The notes: generated from the letters alone by a model not told the origin. Positions 14,411 through 23,412 are shown, counted from the stretch's first letter. The stretch is 31,275 nucleotides of DNA from an uncultured Dorea sp. (GCA_910584575.1 CAJUBG010000043.1:1-31275); one strand, 5' to 3'. Translations and numbers: made by a program.

Positions 14411-14433
14411 TATGCTTCAATTTTCCAAACTCT

Positions 14434-14463
14434 GCCGCTTGAGTAAAAAAAGCGCCGTTTAAG
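14434..14463 (+). promoter_or_regulatory. LytTR-type direct repeats
   Basis: GCCGCTTGAG (14434-14443) and GCCGTTTAAG (14454-14463) are direct repeats exactly 20 bp apart, close to two helical turns. Their 3' parts resemble the ACAGTTAAG half-sites bound by AgrA. The second ends 9 bp before the weak -35 of the surface-protein promoter, the normal place for an activator. Confidence 0.55.
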
Positions 14464-14472
14464 CCAAATATA

Positions 14473-14502
14473 TTGTATGTATATTTTTCTTCTTTATATA
14501 AT
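14473..14502 (+). promoter_or_regulatory. Promoter of the surface-protein gene
   Basis: TTGTAT (14473-14478), an 18-bp spacer and TATAAT (14497-14502). The poor -35 and long spacer suggest dependence on an activator bound at the direct repeats just upstream. Confidence 0.5.
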
Positions 14503-14540
14503 TTTTCTGTACAGTCTGTAAGACAGAATGTACAGAAAAA
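14502..14540. repeat. 39-nt near-perfect palindrome at the surface-protein transcription start
   Basis: Outer arms TTTTTCTGTACA (14502-14513) and TGTACAGAAAAA (14529-14540) are perfectly complementary. Inside, TCTGT and ACAGA pair again around an AAG loop, with only one G/A mismatch between the stems. It starts at the last base of the -10 element and ends 6 nt before the ribosome site, so it could be a repressor operator or a 5' leader hairpin. No U-tract follows on either strand. Confidence 0.65.
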
Positions 14541-14562
14541 CAGAGCAAGGAGTGCGCAACCT

Positions 14563-17411
14563 ATGAAAATGAAACCAAACAAGCCAACTGTCCTTCTGCT
14601 TGGGGTGGCAATGCTATTGTCAAGCCTGTCGGCAGGGGCGGCCTCTTTCACCGTTTTAGCAGAGCCAGAACAATCGGGACAAAACTATGCAGATTTTAAT
14701 GAAGGCAATCCAGACTCCTCTGGCAGCCCAGACGAAGAAAAAATTGAGACTCCGGATGCACAATCACTCATTACATACACAGAAGATATTCATACACAGG
14801 CCAAAAGTCTCTCCGGCAGCTCTGGCGGCGTAACCTATGAGACAACAGCCGACTATGTCCATAATATCTACGCCAACGGGGAGCCTTTAATCATCGAAGC
14901 CTCCAATTCTGTTGACTATGTAAAACTGTATCTTGATTCCAACGGAAACGGACTGGGAGAGCCGGAGGAGGAAATCATTGATTTTGTAAGGTAATTACAT
15001 ATGACGACTATGTGAAAATCATTAATGTCCCCATAGAAGACAGCTTTCGCTTTACGAAAGGGCTGGCAGAGGATATTCCCCTCTCCTTTGGCGGGGATGG
15101 AATGGAGTTTGACCCAAGATACTCTTATATCTGGAACGAATCAGACCACGAATTCATGGCTTCAGACGATGATTATACCATGACGCTTGACAATAATGCC
15201 CTTAATTTCATTCTTAAGAAGGATTATCTGAATCAGCTTGACCTTGGCGAATATTATTTCCAGGCCAATGCATATGTAAAGGAGGACGACTACAACGGAC
15301 AACGATGCGAATATCCTTTTAAGGTTACCATTGCCCTTCCCACAGAAGTAAATACTCCGGTCATTGAGCTGTCCCAGAACCGCTTTCACTACGACGGACT
15401 CCTTAAAAAACCCTCCGTAACCGTAAAACACGGCGACACGGTCATTCCCTCCAGTGAATACACCGTAACCTATGAGAATAACTTAAACGTGGGTACAGCC
15501 GCCGTCATAATTAAGAATAACGCAGGAGGAAACTATATTGTAAACGGGCGGGCCACCTTTGAGATTATCAACGAGTATCATCCAAAAAACGGCGTTGATT
15601 ACATTACCACCTCCTTAAAGGACGGCTGGACAAACGAGGACTTCGTAATAACGGCAGCGGACAACCGCCTCATCTCCACCGGTAATACACTCAAGGACGA
15701 ATGGGTAAAGAACCTTAACAGAGCCGAAGAAACCGACAAAGCCTCCGTCTCCTTCTACGTGAAAAATTTGGAAAACGGAGAGATTTCCCTCATGGCAGCC
15801 GAAGAATACAAGCTGGATAAAACGAATCCGTCCGACTATGATATCCAATTTAACGAAAATTCTGTAAAAAAGCTGATTCATGAGGTTTCCTTCGGGCTGC
15901 TCTTTAGGAAAACGGTTGACGTAAGAATCACCGCCGAAGATTCCTTAAGCGGAATCGGCAAGATTTCCTATTATCTCTCTGAAACGGCTCTGACCGAAGA
16001 AGACGTGCGAAGGATTACTGACTGGACAGACGGCGGCCATTTTAGCCTTGACCCTGAGGATGAGAAAAAATTTATCGCCTACGTTAAGGTGTCTGACCTT
16101 GCAGGAAACCTTGTATGCTTTGCCTCAGACGGTGCGGAATTTGACCTGACGCCGCCCGCAATCACAGGCGTCAACGAAAACACTGTGTACTATACCACCC
16201 AGTCCGTAACCGTATCGGACAGACATCTGGATACCGTCACACTGAACGGGCAGCCCATTTGGGGAGATATTCTCCTTTCCGGAAATGTGGATGAAACCTA
16301 CATAATCAAAGCCGTTGATCAGGCAGGAAACGAGACGGCGGCCACAATCACCATGAAGCCAATTCAAACTATTGCAGAACCCATCAGCGGTCTTTCAAAA
16401 GCTACGGTAACGTCTGATAATCAGCCTGCTGTCAAAGCCGTAATCACAGAGCTGAGCCTGCTGCTTAACTCTGAATATCTGACAGAACAGGAGAAAGCCG
16501 AGCTTCAAGACCTGCAAACCAATGCAAAAGCCCTAAACGCACAGATTACATCTGCCTGCACCGCGGCAGATACAAAGGAAATACAGGCTGTTGACGGTAT
16601 CTCTAAAGATACGGTAAACCTTAGCGATAAAGAGAACCTTGAAAAAGCAAAGGACGCACTGGATAAGGCGCTTAAGGAATACGGCGAAAACTACACGGAG
16701 TCTGAAAAGCAGGCAATCGAGAAGGATATTGCCCGTATTGACGAAGCCCTTGAAAGCATCCAAAATGTAGAAAATGTAATCATTTCCATCGAAAGCCTTC
16801 CGGCTGCCGATGATGTAAGTCCGGATGATACGGAGACGGAAAAAACGGCTAAAGAGACTGAAAAACTTTTTGAAGCACTGACAGAGCATGAAAAGTCTCT
16901 GGTGGATATCACCAGGCTTAAGCAAGTGCTTGCCGCATTGACAGACTATCAAATCCTTGAAGGCAACAACAGCCAATGGCTGAAAGATGAATACGGCAGC
17001 TTATGCTTTAAGGCAAACGGGCCTGTCAGTAAGTTTACGGGGATTCTGATTGACGGGGAGCTTGTAGATGTAAAGAATTATACCGTGACCCCAGGCAGTA
17101 CCATAGTTACCCTGAAAGGGGATTATCTGGCTAAGCTGTCTGATGGCAGGCACAGCTTAACTGTACTCTATCTTGACGGTAAGACCTCTGCTGTGTTTGA
17201 AATCCAGACTCAAGCCTCTGAAAACAATACAGCGGACAAGCCTATACCCAATGACAGTACGGGGACTCCTTCCAAAAATAAGAATGAAAATCATATTTCA
17301 GGTTCACCTCGGACTGGCGATGAAAGTAACTTCCTTCTGTGGCTTGCAATACTATTAAGCAGCGGCGCAGCTTGCGTCAAATTCTATTTTCAAAGTTTAC
17401 AGCGCAAGTGA
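14563..17411 (+). pseudogene. Sortase-type surface protein split by a one-base frameshift
   Basis: ATG 14563 follows AAGGAG (14547-14552) by 10 nt and opens a signal peptide whose likely cleavage site is VLA/EP near residue 33. The frame stops at 14992-14994, while a second frame runs unbroken to 17411. Adding one A at 14988-14990 (GTAAGG to GTAAAGG) joins them as DFVKVITYDDYVKI, giving about 949 residues. The restored protein has Ig-like folds (about 267-337, with EYTVTYENNLNVGTA, and another near 530-600), a long charged helical segment (about 615-790), a further beta domain, and the sorting signal SPRTG, hydrophobic helix and QRK tail in the last 36 residues. It is probably a wall-anchored adhesin-like protein, inactive unless the shift is a sequence error. 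Confidence 0.85.
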
Positions 17412-17426
17412 AATAATTTATATAGA

Positions 17427-17463
17427 GAAGGAGATGCCAAGAATATAATCTTGCATCTCCTTC
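17427..17463. terminator. Bidirectional hairpin between the surface protein and degV genes
   Basis: Arms 17427-17442 and 17449-17463 form a 15-bp stem with a single bulged C and a 6-nt ATATAA loop. It lies between convergent genes 16 bp after the surface-protein stop and 16 bp before the degV stop. The U-tracts are weak, but stem strength and position indicate a shared terminator. Confidence 0.65.
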
Positions 17464-17478
17464 CTGCTCTGGCAGACC

Positions 17479-18342
17479 TTACCGCTTCTCCCCCATACAG
17501 AACACCGCTACCACGCCCGGCCCTGTATGGCTCCCGATCACCGTTCCGATATTATTAATAAGAATATTGTCTATCCCCATCTTCTTACGCACAAGCTCAG
17601 CCACATATCTGGCGTCCTCCTCACAGTCCCCGTGGGTAATCATAATGATATCATTCTCCCACCCCTCAGACTGGGCGACAGCCGTATCTACAATCTTGTT
17701 CAGAGATTTCTTACGTCCCCTCTCCTTCCCGATTACCTGCAAAGCGCCCTGATCGTCCATATGAATCATAGGCTTAATCTTCACCATTCCCCCAAGCACA
17801 GCCACCGTCTTAGAAATCCGTCCTCCCCGCTGAAGATGGTTCAAATCATCAATCGTCACATTATGGCAGATATGAAGCTTATTCTCCTCCACCCATTTTG
17901 CCGTCTCCTCCATAGAACATCCTTCACTCTTTTTCTTCAGCGCGTAATAAAGTAAAAGCCCCTCTCCCATGCAGGCGCACAGCGTATCAATCACTGTAAT
18001 ACTCCGATTAGGATACTCCTCCTTAAGCTCGTCTGCCGCAATCCGCATACTGTTTAAGGTCCCACTAAGCGCAGAGGAAAACCCAAGGTGGAGAATATCC
18101 TTCCCCTCCTCAAGAAACGGCCTCAGTGCCTCTTTTGCATCGTCCGGATTCACCTGAGAAGTCACCGCCATCTTTCCGGCGCGCAGCTTTCCGAAAAATT
18201 CCTTGGCGGACAAGCCGTTCATATCCTGGTACGTCTCCCCGTCAATGGTATAACTAAGGGGCACTACCGGCACCCCTCTTTCTGTCAGCCATTCCTTCGG
18301 CAAATCCACCGTACTGTTCACAGTTATGATATAATCCTTCAA
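17479..18342 (-). CDS. DegV family fatty-acid-binding protein
   Basis: A 287-residue DegV protein. Members bind a fatty acid and can supply it to the FakA kinase. Seen here are the N-terminal ITVNSTVDLPKEW, TSQVNPDDAKEAL, the fatty-acid head-group region HLGFSSALSGTLNSM (about 99-113) and HLQRGGRISK. The start is TTG at 18342-18340, preceded by AAGGAGG with an 8-nt spacer; no in-frame ATG gives the full domain. That ribosome site lies within the last codons of the MATE gene, whose stop is 3 bp upstream, so the two are translationally linked. Confidence 0.92.
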   Translation of the reverse strand: MKDYIITVNSTVDLPKEWLTERGVPVVPLSYTIDGETYQDMNGLSAKEFFGKLRAGKMAVTSQVNPDDAKEALRPFLEEGKDILHLGFSSALSGTLNSMRIAADELKEEYPNRSITVIDTLCACMGEGLLLYYALKKKSEGCSMEETAKWVEENKLHICHNVTIDDLNHLQRGGRISKTVAVLGGMVKIKPMIHMDDQGALQVIGKERGRKKSLNKIVDTAVAQSEGWENDIIMITHGDCEEDARYVAELVRKKMGIDNILINNIGTVIGSHTGPGVVAVFCMGEKR

Positions 18343-18345
18343 TAT

Positions 18346-19728
18346 TTATGCCTCCTTTGATGTATGATTCCTATCCATATTTCCTAAAACCTTCTTCATG
18401 GTAAATGTAAATACAATCCCTGTCGTCACGACTGAGATAATATCCGCCACCGGCTCAGCCCTATAAACTCCCATCACTCCCATAAACTTCGGGAAAATGA
18501 TTGCCAGCGGAATCAGAAGGAGTACCTTTCTCAAAAGAGCTATAAACAGAGAAACCTTGGCCTGCCCCAGGGCCAGAAAGGTAGACTGGCACGCAGACTG
18601 TAATCCAAAGATGGTTATCCCCAGGAAATACACCGGCATCACCTGACAGGTCAGCTCAATTAATTTCTCGTTATTCGTAAATATCCCCGCGTAAACCTCC
18701 GGCACAAGCACCGCCACGCCGCCTAGGATAAGCGTACCCAAAAGCCCTGCCGCCAGAAGCCTCATAAACGCGTCCTTAACCCTCTTTTGGTCCCCCGCGC
18801 CGTAGCTGTAACTGATGATGGGCTGGACGCCCTGGGCAATCCCCTGCACCGGTATAAGAATCAACTGCATAATACTGGTCATAATAGACATGGTTCCCAC
18901 GTATAAATCCCCGCCATAATTCTGAAGGCCAAAGTTCAGAGTAATGCTTACCATACTCTCCGTACTCTGCATAATAAACGGTGAAATTCCAAGCCCGGCA
19001 ATCCGTTTCACAATATCCGCCTTAAGCCTCATATTCCTGAGGCCAAGCTTCATGACGCTGCGCTTTGAGGTCAGGAAACGAATAACCCACGCCGCGCTGA
19101 CCGCCTGCGAGATTACCGTCGCCATGGCCGCGCCCCTCACTCCCAAATCCATCACGAAAATCAAAATCGGGTCAAGAACAATATTCAGCGCCGCGCCTAT
19201 CACCACAGACAGCATGGCAATCCTGGACTCTCCCTGCCCGCTGATAAAGGTATTAAGCCCCACCGCAATCTGCACGAAAATAGTTCCAACAAGGTAGATT
19301 CCGATATAGCTCTCAGCATAGGGAGCCGTCACGTCGCTTGCGCCGAAGGCATACAGAACCGGCGTCTTAAAGATAGAAAAACCGATTGTGAGCACAACGG
19401 AAAACCAGACAATCATACCCGCAGAATTCCCCAGAATCAACTCTGCCTTACGGACGTCCTGCCTTCCAAGCTCGATAGAGGCAAGGGGCGCACCGCCCAT
19501 CCCCGCAAATGCACTGAACGCGGAAATCAGCATGATAATGGGAAACGTAACCCCCACGCCCGTCAGCGCCACATCCCCGTAGCCTTCAATATGCCCAATA
19601 TAAATCCTGTCCACAATATTATATAATACATTGATAAGCTGTGCCGCTACCGCCGGAACTGCCAGCGAAACCATCAGCCCTCCCAGAGGCGCCCTGCCAA
19701 GCCTCTGGCTGTCCATTTCTTTTTTCAT
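18346..19728 (-). CDS. MATE family efflux transporter
   Basis: A 460-residue exporter with twelve predicted helices in two homologous halves. Typical MATE stretches include LGGLMVSLAVPAVAAQLINVLYN at the N terminus, GVTFPI, NTFISGQGES (about 160-170) and the second-half VQGIAQGVQPIISYSYGAGD (about 295-315). It would use a sodium or proton gradient to export cationic compounds or drugs. ATG 19728 is chosen because AAGGAG lies 5 nt upstream; an in-frame GTG at 19746 adds six residues but has no ribosome site. It is first in a two-gene unit with degV. Confidence 0.92.
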   Translation of the reverse strand: MKKEMDSQRLGRAPLGGLMVSLAVPAVAAQLINVLYNIVDRIYIGHIEGYGDVALTGVGVTFPIIMLISAFSAFAGMGGAPLASIELGRQDVRKAELILGNSAGMIVWFSVVLTIGFSIFKTPVLYAFGASDVTAPYAESYIGIYLVGTIFVQIAVGLNTFISGQGESRIAMLSVVIGAALNIVLDPILIFVMDLGVRGAAMATVISQAVSAAWVIRFLTSKRSVMKLGLRNMRLKADIVKRIAGLGISPFIMQSTESMVSITLNFGLQNYGGDLYVGTMSIMTSIMQLILIPVQGIAQGVQPIISYSYGAGDQKRVKDAFMRLLAAGLLGTLILGGVAVLVPEVYAGIFTNNEKLIELTCQVMPVYFLGITIFGLQSACQSTFLALGQAKVSLFIALLRKVLLLIPLAIIFPKFMGVMGVYRAEPVADIISVVTTGIVFTFTMKKVLGNMDRNHTSKEA

Positions 19729-19796
19729 ATGTACTCCTTCTTTCACGTCCCTTATTCTAACATGCCAGGAGGATATTGTAAAGCAGGCGCCATTTT

Positions 19797-19834
19797 TAAA
19801 AATACCCCGCAGAAACCCTCTGCCTGCGGGGTAT
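19797..19834 (-). terminator. Terminator of the gerA/spoVAF-type gene
   Basis: Perfect 11-bp arms ATACCCCGCAG and CTGCGGGGTAT (19834-19824 and 19812-19802 on the minus strand) are followed by TTTTT. It starts 10 nt after the gene's stop. Confidence 0.9.
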
Positions 19835-19843
19835 CTCTGACGC

Positions 19844-21205
19844 TTAATTTAATTTTACATTCAGATAATTTCTTCCCGAAAGAGTCTTGTTAAAGCAGAT
19901 ACTCAGCACAATAATCAGCGTTCCGGCTGCGAAGCCCCACCAGTTAAATAAAGCCGTCAGAACCAAAAGCTCAAGGCGCATGAATTTCAACGCATAGCCA
20001 AGCTCAAAGTTCGGCTGCGTATAATTTGCCACAGAAACAAACGCCATGTACAGCATAACCTCAGCGTTAAACCAGCCGGACTTGACTGAGAATTCTCCCA
20101 TGACCAGACCCGCAATCACACTTAAAGGAGTACTTAGCATACTGGGCGTATTAAGCGCGGCAAGCCTTAAGCCGTCAATGGCAATTTCCAGAATCAAGAG
20201 CTGAAAAATCAGGGGAATATTAACCGTATCCTTTACAGCAACAAAGGAAAACACCTCCGGAAGCCAGTTGAGATTCTGCATAAAGAGCAGAAACACCGGC
20301 GTCAGAAATACGGTCATGAGGGTAATCAGCCCCCGCGCCACCTTCAGGTAGATATTGGTAAGCGTGGGGAAATAGTAGTCGTTTGCCTCCTCAATCATGT
20401 CAAAAATAGAAGTCGGAAGAATCATTGCCGACGGCGAATTGTCCACCAGCAGCACAATCTTCCCCTCCAAAAGACAGGCTGTCGCCGTGTCCGGCCTCTC
20501 CGTGAATTTAAACTTGGGAAAAGGGTTAAACCATTTCCGTTTATACAACTCCTCCGCCAGGCTCTGCTGGTTCATCCTAAGCGCGTCCGTGTGGATGCTG
20601 TTTATCCGGTCTGACACATTCTTAAGAAGCTCCTGGTCAACCCTGTCGCTCATATAGCAGATGGCAACATCTGTGCGCGAGCTGTCCCCGATTTCCACCA
20701 TTTTCATGACCAGATGAGGATCCCGAATCCGGCGGCGCATCAGAGCCGTGTTAAATACAATGGTTTCTACAAATCCGTCCCTTGACCCCCTTAAGGACTT
20801 ATCCTTGTCCGGCTCCTCCACGCTTCTGGCCGGATACGTCCGGCAGTCGATAGCAATACACACCTCGTACCCCTCGATAAACAGACAGCTAACACCGGAC
20901 AAAAGATTCTTCAGCACCTGGTCAAAATCCTCCAGGATATCCACCTCCACATAGGGAATACACTGCCTGGAGAAGCTGTTGGCATCATTTGGCATATCCT
21001 CCTCTTTAACTCTAAAAAAGGAATCCATAATCTTAAGCATAGTCTCGTCATTGGCAAATCCGTTTATCGAAAAAAAGGAAGAACACCGCCCCCCAATCAT
21101 GATATCCCTCTGGATTAAGTCGAAGCTCTCCTTGACCGGAAGGATCTGGTTGAGATACCCGGTATTTTCTTCCCTTGAAGCAGTTACCTTCTTTATGTCT
21201 GACAT
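19844..21205 (-). CDS. GerA/SpoVAF-family spore germination protein
   Basis: A 453-residue membrane protein of the GerA receptor A-subunit family. The soluble N-terminal half contains LRGSRDGFVETIVFNTALMRRRIRD, typical of SpoVAF and GerA. Next comes the hallmark PDTATACLLEGKIVLLVDNSPSAMILPTSIFD, followed by about five C-terminal membrane helices. Such proteins sit in the spore inner membrane and sense germinants or support Ca-dipicolinate release. The start is ATG 21205, with GGAGG 7 nt upstream; a further in-frame ATG at 21223 lacks a site. No GerB or GerC partner and no spoVA genes are adjacent, so it is an orphan. SpoVAF fits at least as well as a true GerA subunit. Confidence 0.9.
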   Translation of the reverse strand: MSDIKKVTASREENTGYLNQILPVKESFDLIQRDIMIGGRCSSFFSINGFANDETMLKIMDSFFRVKEEDMPNDANSFSRQCIPYVEVDILEDFDQVLKNLLSGVSCLFIEGYEVCIAIDCRTYPARSVEEPDKDKSLRGSRDGFVETIVFNTALMRRRIRDPHLVMKMVEIGDSSRTDVAICYMSDRVDQELLKNVSDRINSIHTDALRMNQQSLAEELYKRKWFNPFPKFKFTERPDTATACLLEGKIVLLVDNSPSAMILPTSIFDMIEEANDYYFPTLTNIYLKVARGLITLMTVFLTPVFLLFMQNLNWLPEVFSFVAVKDTVNIPLIFQLLILEIAIDGLRLAALNTPSMLSTPLSVIAGLVMGEFSVKSGWFNAEVMLYMAFVSVANYTQPNFELGYALKFMRLELLVLTALFNWWGFAAGTLIIVLSICFNKTLSGRNYLNVKLN

Positions 21206-21278
21206 AGCAATTCCTCCGCACATTTACACTATATTCAGACTTATGATTCCCTGTATTTTAAAAAATATACCTTTAATC

Positions 21279-21797
21279 TCAGTTCTTCGTCGTACTGCCA
21301 AAACCGCCGTTGCGAACCGCCGTCGCACAGTCGTCAACCGTAATACCGTATTCCACGAAAATCCCCTGCATGAACCCTGAACCGGCTTTTAGACAGACCG
21401 TCTTTCCCTCCCGGCTGTCGTTGGTAATCTTTGCAAATATGTGTCCCTCGTTATCCGAGTAAAAATAATCGCTGTCTATGATTCCCACCGTATTATTAAG
21501 CTGTAACCTGTATTTAAAACCAAGCCCGCTTCTCGGATAGCATTTGAGCACCCAGTCCGACTCCATCTCGGCGCAAATTCCCGTCGGAAGCTTCACGGTA
21601 TCCCCTGGCTTTAAGCTAATCTCCACAGGCGTAAAGAAGTCATATCCAGCCGAGCCGGCAGTCGCCCGCTTCGGCAGCAGAATCCCGTCGTAAATCCTCT
21701 GAATCTCCTCCTCCTCTCTCTTACCAAATGAATCCTCAAATCCTTCTCTAAACTGCTCATAACTTACTTTGTGAAACTTTGCAATCCTTCTTGCCAT
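21279..21797 (-). CDS. dut: dUTP diphosphatase (dUTPase)
   Basis: A 172-residue trimeric dUTPase that converts dUTP to dUMP and pyrophosphate. All five motifs are recognisable: AGSAGYDF (47-54), PRSGLGFKY (88-96), NNTVGIIDSDY (101-111, with the catalytic Asp), AGSGFMQGIF (138-147) and RNGGFGSTTKN (162-172). About 40 extra N-terminal residues (KFHKVSYEQFREGF) are a helical extension of a kind I associate with clostridial forms. ATG 21797 is preferred, with AAAGGA 5 nt upstream. In-frame starts at 21824 and 21860 would extend it into the structured intergenic region. It lies downstream of the symporter gene on the same strand. Confidence 0.88.
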   Translation of the reverse strand: MARRIAKFHKVSYEQFREGFEDSFGKREEEEIQRIYDGILLPKRATAGSAGYDFFTPVEISLKPGDTVKLPTGICAEMESDWVLKCYPRSGLGFKYRLQLNNTVGIIDSDYFYSDNEGHIFAKITNDSREGKTVCLKAGSGFMQGIFVEYGITVDDCATAVRNGGFGSTTKN

Positions 21798-21832
21798 ATC
21801 CTTCCTTTGTTCCTCCTTTTTCATACTTTGTT

Positions 21833-21903
21833 GGACGGAGTCCACCCGCCCGAAGGGCATGTGTTACGGTGTGCCCTTGGGTATACCTTAGCGGATGCCG
21901 TCC
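21833..21903 (-). other. Structured intercistronic element, copy 1 of a two-hairpin motif
   Basis: Plus-strand order is GGAC-N3-GTCC (21833-21843), ACCC (21844-21847), a 7-bp hairpin (AAGGGCA 21853-21859, TGCCCTT 21872-21878), then GGGTATAC (21879-21886). ACCC can pair with GGGT around the inner hairpin. GGACGG (21833-21838) can also pair with CCGTCC (21898-21903) at the symporter stop codon, an alternative to the local GGAC/GTCC hairpin. The same skeleton occurs at 23413-23438. Function unknown. Confidence 0.55.
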
Positions 21904-23288
21904 TAGTCCTTCACCACCGGAATAGGCGTATCATCCTTTGCGTCCAGGTTATTGATAAATTTCTTTGTATCCCTTACCATCACATTGGAGAGCAAGAGAA
22001 CGGCAACCAGGTTGGGGATAGCCATCAGCGCGTTTAACGTATCCGCAATCAGCCATATCAAATCAAGAGCCACCACAGGCGCAATGACCGCCACCGCAAC
22101 GTAGAGAAGCCGATAAGGAATAAGCCCCGCTTTTCCGGAAAAATATTCCACACACCGTTCGCCGTAATAGGCCCACCCAAGAATCGTAGAGTAAGCAAAC
22201 GAGATGATTCCAAGGGTCAGGATAATCGGCCCAAGATAAGGAATCTGCCCAAATGCCAGCGTGGTAAGCTGCCCGCCGTTGTCAATGGTATCCGCATTGA
22301 TGCCTGGGTTCTTCATAATCGTGGTCACCAGCACCAACCCTGTCATCAGGCATACTACAACCGTATCCCAGAACGTACCTGTTGAGGATACAAGCGCCTG
22401 GCGTACAGGATTCCTGGTCTGAGCCGCCGCTGCCGCAATCGGCGCAGAGCCAAGGCCGGACTCATTGGAAAATAGTCCCCTCGCCACGCCATAGCGGATA
22501 GCCATACGCACACCGTTTCCCACAAGACCGCCTGCCGCCGCGCCGGGCGTAAATGCAAGCCTTACGATTACGCTGATTGCAGGAATGATGTAATCAAAAT
22601 TCATACACAGAATGATAATACATCCAAGCACATAAAAGATTGCCATAAACGGCACCAGCCTCTCACAGACTCTCGCAATAGACCGAATCCCGCCGAAGAT
22701 GACAACCGCCGTCAGTGCGCCGATAACAATGCCTACCGCAAGCCTTGGAATATGGAAATTCGTCTCACAGACCTCCGCGATTGCATTTACCTGGGTTGCG
22801 CACCCGATTCCAAAGGAAGCAAACGCCGCGAAAAACGCAAAGAGCATACCGAGCCATTTCATATTAAGCCCTCTCTCCAGGGCATACATTGCGCCGCCCT
22901 GCATACGCCCATCCGCCGTCTTAACCCGATACTTGACGGCTATGTAAGACTCCGCATATTTGGTCGCAATACCGAACACACCCGTCAGCCAGCACCACAG
23001 GACCGCGCCCGGCCCCCCGATTGCAATGGCCGTACCCACACCTACAATATTTCCCGTGCCAATGGTAGCCGCCAAAGCCGTTGTCAATGCCCCAAACTGG
23101 GATACCTCCCCTTCCGCGTCAGGGTCTTTGGCTATGGAGAGCTTGATTCCCTTTAGTATGGTATGTCTCTGAATAAATCCTGTCCGGAGGGTGAGGAACA
23201 CATGGGTTCCCAACAGCAGAAAAATCATTCCCCATCCCCACACCACGTCGTTGATTGCCTGCACAAATGAATTGATCATATCATACAT
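21903..23288 (-). CDS. Alanine/glycine:cation symporter (AGCS family)
   Basis: A 461-residue sodium:amino-acid symporter with about eleven membrane helices. Family marks are GWGMIFLLLGTHVFLTLRTG near the N terminus, TIGTGNIVGVGTAIAIGGPGA (about 70-90) and SNESGLGSAPIAAAAAQT (about 265-282). ATG 23288 is preferred, with GGGGG 7 nt upstream; the longer in-frame start at 23348 would lie inside a terminator hairpin. It follows the glyA-fchA-folD genes on the same strand, so glycine or alanine is a sensible cargo that feeds SHMT and one-carbon metabolism. The 218-bp leader contains a terminator-like hairpin and a palindrome, implying its own control. Confidence 0.92.
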   Translation of the reverse strand: MYDMINSFVQAINDVVWGWGMIFLLLGTHVFLTLRTGFIQRHTILKGIKLSIAKDPDAEGEVSQFGALTTALAATIGTGNIVGVGTAIAIGGPGAVLWCWLTGVFGIATKYAESYIAVKYRVKTADGRMQGGAMYALERGLNMKWLGMLFAFFAAFASFGIGCATQVNAIAEVCETNFHIPRLAVGIVIGALTAVVIFGGIRSIARVCERLVPFMAIFYVLGCIIILCMNFDYIIPAISVIVRLAFTPGAAAGGLVGNGVRMAIRYGVARGLFSNESGLGSAPIAAAAAQTRNPVRQALVSSTGTFWDTVVVCLMTGLVLVTTIMKNPGINADTIDNGGQLTTLAFGQIPYLGPIILTLGIISFAYSTILGWAYYGERCVEYFSGKAGLIPYRLLYVAVAVIAPVVALDLIWLIADTLNALMAIPNLVAVLLLSNVMVRDTKKFINNLDAKDDTPIPVVKD

Positions 23289-23326
23289 ATAATTCCCCCT
23301 TTTCTCTAATCCGTACAAAAAAACAT

Positions 23327-23361
23327 AAAAACTCCAAAGCATATCCATCTTTGGAGTTTTT
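23327..23361. terminator. Perfect 13-bp terminator hairpin in the symporter leader
   Basis: AAAAACTCCAAAG (23327-23339) and CTTTGGAGTTTTT (23349-23361) are exact complements with a 9-nt loop and T runs on both strands. On the minus strand it lies about 146 nt after folD and 39 nt before the symporter ATG. It either ends the folD transcript or attenuates read-through into the symporter gene. Confidence 0.75.
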
Positions 23362-23379
23362 CACGTACAGTCCTTATAT

Positions 23380-23394
23380 TACTATTCAATAGTA
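23380..23394. promoter_or_regulatory. 15-bp palindrome upstream of the symporter gene
   Basis: TACTATTCAATAGTA is a perfect palindrome of 7-bp arms around one base. Its size and its position in the symporter leader suggest a dimeric repressor site. No specific regulator can be named. Confidence 0.4.
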
Positions 23395-23412
23395 TGGATA
23401 ATATACCTTAAT

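Noticed and set aside
14980..15014. Programmed -1 frameshifting in the surface-protein gene
   Set aside because: No slippery heptamer or downstream pseudoknot is evident, and a one-base deletion explains the break more simply.
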